64,000 bases of DNA from contig JALNWE010000002.1 of assembly GCA_023231065.1 (NCBI GenBank), positions 43,981 to 107,980 on the forward strand, given 5' to 3'. Positions 61,560 to 64,000 of this stretch are shown piece by piece (the stretch's first letter is position 1; every line of letters starts with the position of its first letter). A program made the translations under genes and the position numbers. The notes under the pieces are model-generated. The model was not told the DNA's origin, did no database searches, and was given only the letters and a program-made list of their open reading frames with translations. This stretch comes from Bacteroidales bacterium. GTDB taxonomy: Bacteria > Bacteroidota > Bacteroidia > Bacteroidales > FEN-979.

Positions 61560-62897
61560 TCACCGGAGATAAGCGAGTATCGCTTGGGCGGCATTTTTGC
61601 CGGCCTGAACAGCGTTTACGACCTCCTTCCCGCCAGATACGGCATCCCCGCCGGCAAATATTCCCGGGATGGTGGTCATGGCCATGTCGTTGATCGAAAT
61701 TTTTCCATCCTTATCTTGAACCGACGATTTTCTGATCAACGTTTCATAGGGAACCTGCCCGGTTGCTTTAATGATCAGATCGACATCGATCGTTACGGTT
61801 TCACCCATTGGAACTGGCGCCCGCCGGCTTGAATTGTCTGGTTCTCCCAATATCATTTTCTCACAAACAAGCTTTTTCACTTTACCGTTTTCACCCAGGA
61901 TTTCTTTCGGGCTCATAAGCCACAAGATGGAGCAGCCGTCCAGTAAGGCTACTTTCAACTCGGTATCGGTACATGGTTTTTCACGGACCGATCTTCTGTA
62001 CACCAGCGTCACTTCCCTGGCGCCAAGTCTTTTTGCCTGGGTGGCTGCATCGATGGCGGTCATTCCCATCCCGATCACAGCTACTTTCTCACCCACCGCA
62101 ATTTGAGAATGTTCAAGGGTCCTTATTTGTTTGATGAACGTCATGGCATCAATAACACCCTCAAGCGATTCACCGGGAATATTCAATGACCGGGTCATTC
62201 CAAGTCCGATTCCAAGAAAAACAGCATCATAATTTTTTCTGAGTTGTTCAAGAGTAAAGTGATTTTCCAACTCCTTTTCAAGTTGTATCTGTATACCTCC
62301 TATCGACAGAATATAGTCGATTTCATCCTGACAGAATCCCGAAGTAACCTTATAACCTGCTATGCCATAGGTCATAAGCCCTCCCGGTCTTTTTTCTTTT
62401 TCGAAAATCGTGACATCCACTCCGCTCATAGATAAAGCATGGGCACAGGAAAGCCCTGCAGGGCCCGCCCCAACAACCGCGACTTTTTTACCAATCCCGT
62501 GTTTGCGGTCAAAGAGTTTCCATTTTTCCCTCAGCGCCTTTTCGGTGGAAAACCGTTGAAGTTTGGCAATGGAAACAGGTTTCTCCTTTAGAAAATGATA
62601 TACACAAACCCCTTCGCATAGTTTTTCCACGGGACAAACTTTTGAGCATCCGGTCCCCATGATGTTGGAAGAAAAAATAGTTCTGGCTGACCCTTTGATA
62701 TCACCGGATGCAATCTGCCGGATGAACCTGGGTATGTCAATGGTTGTTGGACATAATTTTGTGCAAGGGGCATCAAAACAGTTAAAACATCGATTGGCCT
62801 CTATCACGGCGGTTTCATCAAACCCGAACGGGGGATGGATGTCAGAAAAATTATTTTCGTATTCTTCCTTCGACAAACGGTTGCTTTGAATAGACAT
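61560..62897 (-). CDS. preT: NAD-dependent dihydropyrimidine dehydrogenase electron-transfer subunit
   Basis: A 445-residue flavoprotein of the glutamate-synthase small-subunit type. Fe-S cysteines are in CFNCFDAPCTKLCPTTIDIP, the FAD site is VAVVGAGPAGLSCAHAL, and the NAD(P)-binding site is VAVIGMGMTAIDAA. It ends with GIFAGGDAVSGGKEVVNAV. It passes electrons between NADH and PreA. Pairing with preA decides this name; GltD-like proteins are the alternative if taken alone. The start is 11 nt after the T9SS-cargo gene. Confidence 0.87.
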   Translation of the reverse strand: MSIQSNRLSKEEYENNFSDIHPPFGFDETAVIEANRCFNCFDAPCTKLCPTTIDIPRFIRQIASGDIKGSARTIFSSNIMGTGCSKVCPVEKLCEGVCVYHFLKEKPVSIAKLQRFSTEKALREKWKLFDRKHGIGKKVAVVGAGPAGLSCAHALSMSGVDVTIFEKEKRPGGLMTYGIAGYKVTSGFCQDEIDYILSIGGIQIQLEKELENHFTLEQLRKNYDAVFLGIGLGMTRSLNIPGESLEGVIDAMTFIKQIRTLEHSQIAVGEKVAVIGMGMTAIDAATQAKRLGAREVTLVYRRSVREKPCTDTELKVALLDGCSILWLMSPKEILGENGKVKKLVCEKMILGEPDNSSRRAPVPMGETVTIDVDLIIKATGQVPYETLIRKSSVQDKDGKISINDMAMTTIPGIFAGGDAVSGGKEVVNAVQAGKNAAQAILAYLR

Positions 62898-62908
62898 ATT
62901 TTTTGCTT

Positions 62909-64000
62909 TTAATGCTTGATAATTCTTATGGTTCCCTTTTCTTCCCCTTTCAACACAAAAACGTTGTAGATCCCGGTCGGCTGACCCGATAAGTCAATTA
63001 TTTTTTGAGCCTGACCTGGAAATTCTTCCATCTTGATCATTTCACCCATCATATTGAATATCATCACCCGTACCGTTCCGGTCGCTCCTTCTGGACCTAA
63101 ATCAAGTGTAAATGTTCCCATTGTCGGATTAGGATAAGTTTTCAAAAAATCAGAACTAATTTCATCCGGAAATGCTGATTTCATTTCATCAGGATCTGCA
63201 TCGACCATCGACGGAGGTTGATCTCCGCAATAAGTTCTGTTGGTGGTAATGTAACCATGCAGATATCCCCCCAATTGGACCGTGGTCCCAGGCAGATAGA
63301 TAATGTTTTTCCCGGCAATCATCGTAACATCACTTCCCGGCAGGATTATGAACCAGTTTCCGTTTCCGGCTACCGTGATTGTATTCCAGGCATTGTAGCA
63401 CCTGTGATCGTTACAAAGGATGTTGAGCAGGTTAATATTCTCTGTTACCACAGGGTTCACATGAATTAAGAAGTCGGGCGAGGATGGTCCGCTTCCGCAT
63501 TCCCCAACACCCGATACTTTTAAAATGCCACAATCTGCATTTTCCGAGAAAGTTATCCCGACAGAGTTGGTATTCTCCCCGCTTGTGATAGAGGCTCCCG
63601 GAGGGAGTGACCATGTATATCCAGTCACGTTGGCTATGGGAGGTATGCTGTATTCCACATTACGCTCGCCTGGAAATACCGGAGTGGTCCCCTGTATTTC
63701 TTCAGCCCGGTCAGGTCTGGGGTGAACATTAACATCATGAACCGTGGCATTAAATGCAACGCATCCCGAAGGATCGGTGTAGTTTATACTGATCCATTGC
63801 CGTCCCGGTCCGTCCCATATTGCCATTGCAGTATTATCATTTGGACCTCCTCCGGAAACAAAGATACCTCCAGGGGATAAGTCCCATATATAAAGATGCA
63901 TACCCGCCTGCGTAGTGAAGGTATCGCCGGAACTGCGCTGACATACCGAATCAGGCCCATCAACGACGGGTTGCGGAGTCGGGTCCACCGTGATCGTGAA
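62909..64000 (-). CDS. T9SS-exported PKD-like repeat protein (5' end outside window)
   Basis: The frame runs to the window edge, so the protein is at least 363 residues and its N-terminus is missing. Two PKD-like repeats are seen (SVCQRSSGDTFTTQAGMHLY and VEYSIPPIANVTGYTWSLPPGASITSG). A type A T9SS sorting domain ends the protein (TYPNPTMGTFTLDL ... GTIRIIKH, about the last 75 residues). A secreted or surface protein; the mature function is in the missing part. With the C10 protease this gives two T9SS cargos. Confidence 0.8.
   Translation of the reverse strand, partial: FTITVDPTPQPVVDGPDSVCQRSSGDTFTTQAGMHLYIWDLSPGGIFVSGGGPNDNTAMAIWDGPGRQWISINYTDPSGCVAFNATVHDVNVHPRPDRAEEIQGTTPVFPGERNVEYSIPPIANVTGYTWSLPPGASITSGENTNSVGITFSENADCGILKVSGVGECGSGPSSPDFLIHVNPVVTENINLLNILCNDHRCYNAWNTITVAGNGNWFIILPGSDVTMIAGKNIIYLPGTTVQLGGYLHGYITTNRTYCGDQPPSMVDADPDEMKSAFPDEISSDFLKTYPNPTMGTFTLDLGPEGATGTVRVMIFNMMGEMIKMEEFPGQAQKIIDLSGQPTGIYNVFVLKGEEKGTIRIIKH

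Noticed and set aside
1..64000. CRISPR arrays, insertion sequences or phage genes
   Set aside because: No regularly spaced repeats, transposase or phage proteins were found by reading the window.

Overview
The window most likely comes from an anaerobic member of the Bacteroidota, probably Bacteroidales-like. Signs of this are: many genes preceded by the Bacteroidota -7 element TAnnTTTG rather than a strong Shine-Dalgarno; type IX secretion (T9SS) C-terminal sorting domains; an S46 dipeptidyl-peptidase; DUF2723 and DUF6089 proteins; and the uppS-bamA-skp-skp envelope cluster. The anaerobic lifestyle is suggested by a glycyl-radical enzyme, two 2-oxoacid:ferredoxin oxidoreductases, small ferredoxins, rubredoxin and rubrerythrin. 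All identifications come from reading the translated sequence; no database search was run.

Layout. 1-5.6 kb: the 3' part of an unknown propeller-like protein, then a minus-strand operon of overlapping genes murL - murD2-like - glucosaminidase/LysM. 5.65-15.7 kb: yqgE, then hpdB-hpdC-hpdA (4-hydroxyphenylacetate decarboxylase, the p-cresol-forming glycyl-radical system), an aminotransferase, an exported metallopeptidase-like protein and a four-gene VOR-type 2-oxoacid:ferredoxin oxidoreductase. 15.8-24.2 kb: an AsmA-like protein, a tiny Pmp3 protein, an S46 dipeptidyl-peptidase, a T9SS-exported C10 protease, rubredoxin, rubrerythrin and a truncated mnmD. 24.2-31.2 kb: an alpha/beta-hydrolase-like protein, a REP-like palindrome, a Nudix protein, a DUF4369 lipoprotein, lpxH, a ferredoxin and korAB. 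31.2-43.0 kb: a histidine kinase, tilS, a DsbD-type protein, an M20 dipeptidase, nadB, a gamma-carbonic-anhydrase-like protein, a PlsC-like acyltransferase and a GH13 enzyme. 43.2-52.9 kb: a minus-strand envelope cluster rsgA - CBS - Omp85-like - nadK - DUF6089 - uppS - bamA - skp - skp. 52.9-64 kb: a PrsW-like protein, dprA, a glycosyltransferase, lgt, a DUF2723 protein, tRNA-Gln(UUG), preA, preT and a partial T9SS cargo protein.

Two themes stand out. First, the murL/murD2 pair implies a non-canonical route for placing D-glutamate in peptidoglycan: L-Glu is ligated first and epimerised on the nucleotide precursor. This fits with no glutamate racemase following the skp pair, where I recall murI often sits in related genomes. 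Second, hpdBCA next to an aminotransferase and a 2-oxoacid:ferredoxin oxidoreductase suggests a tyrosine-to-p-cresol fermentation module. The exported peptidases (S46, C10) could feed such amino-acid fermentation. The remaining genes are mostly housekeeping or envelope functions.
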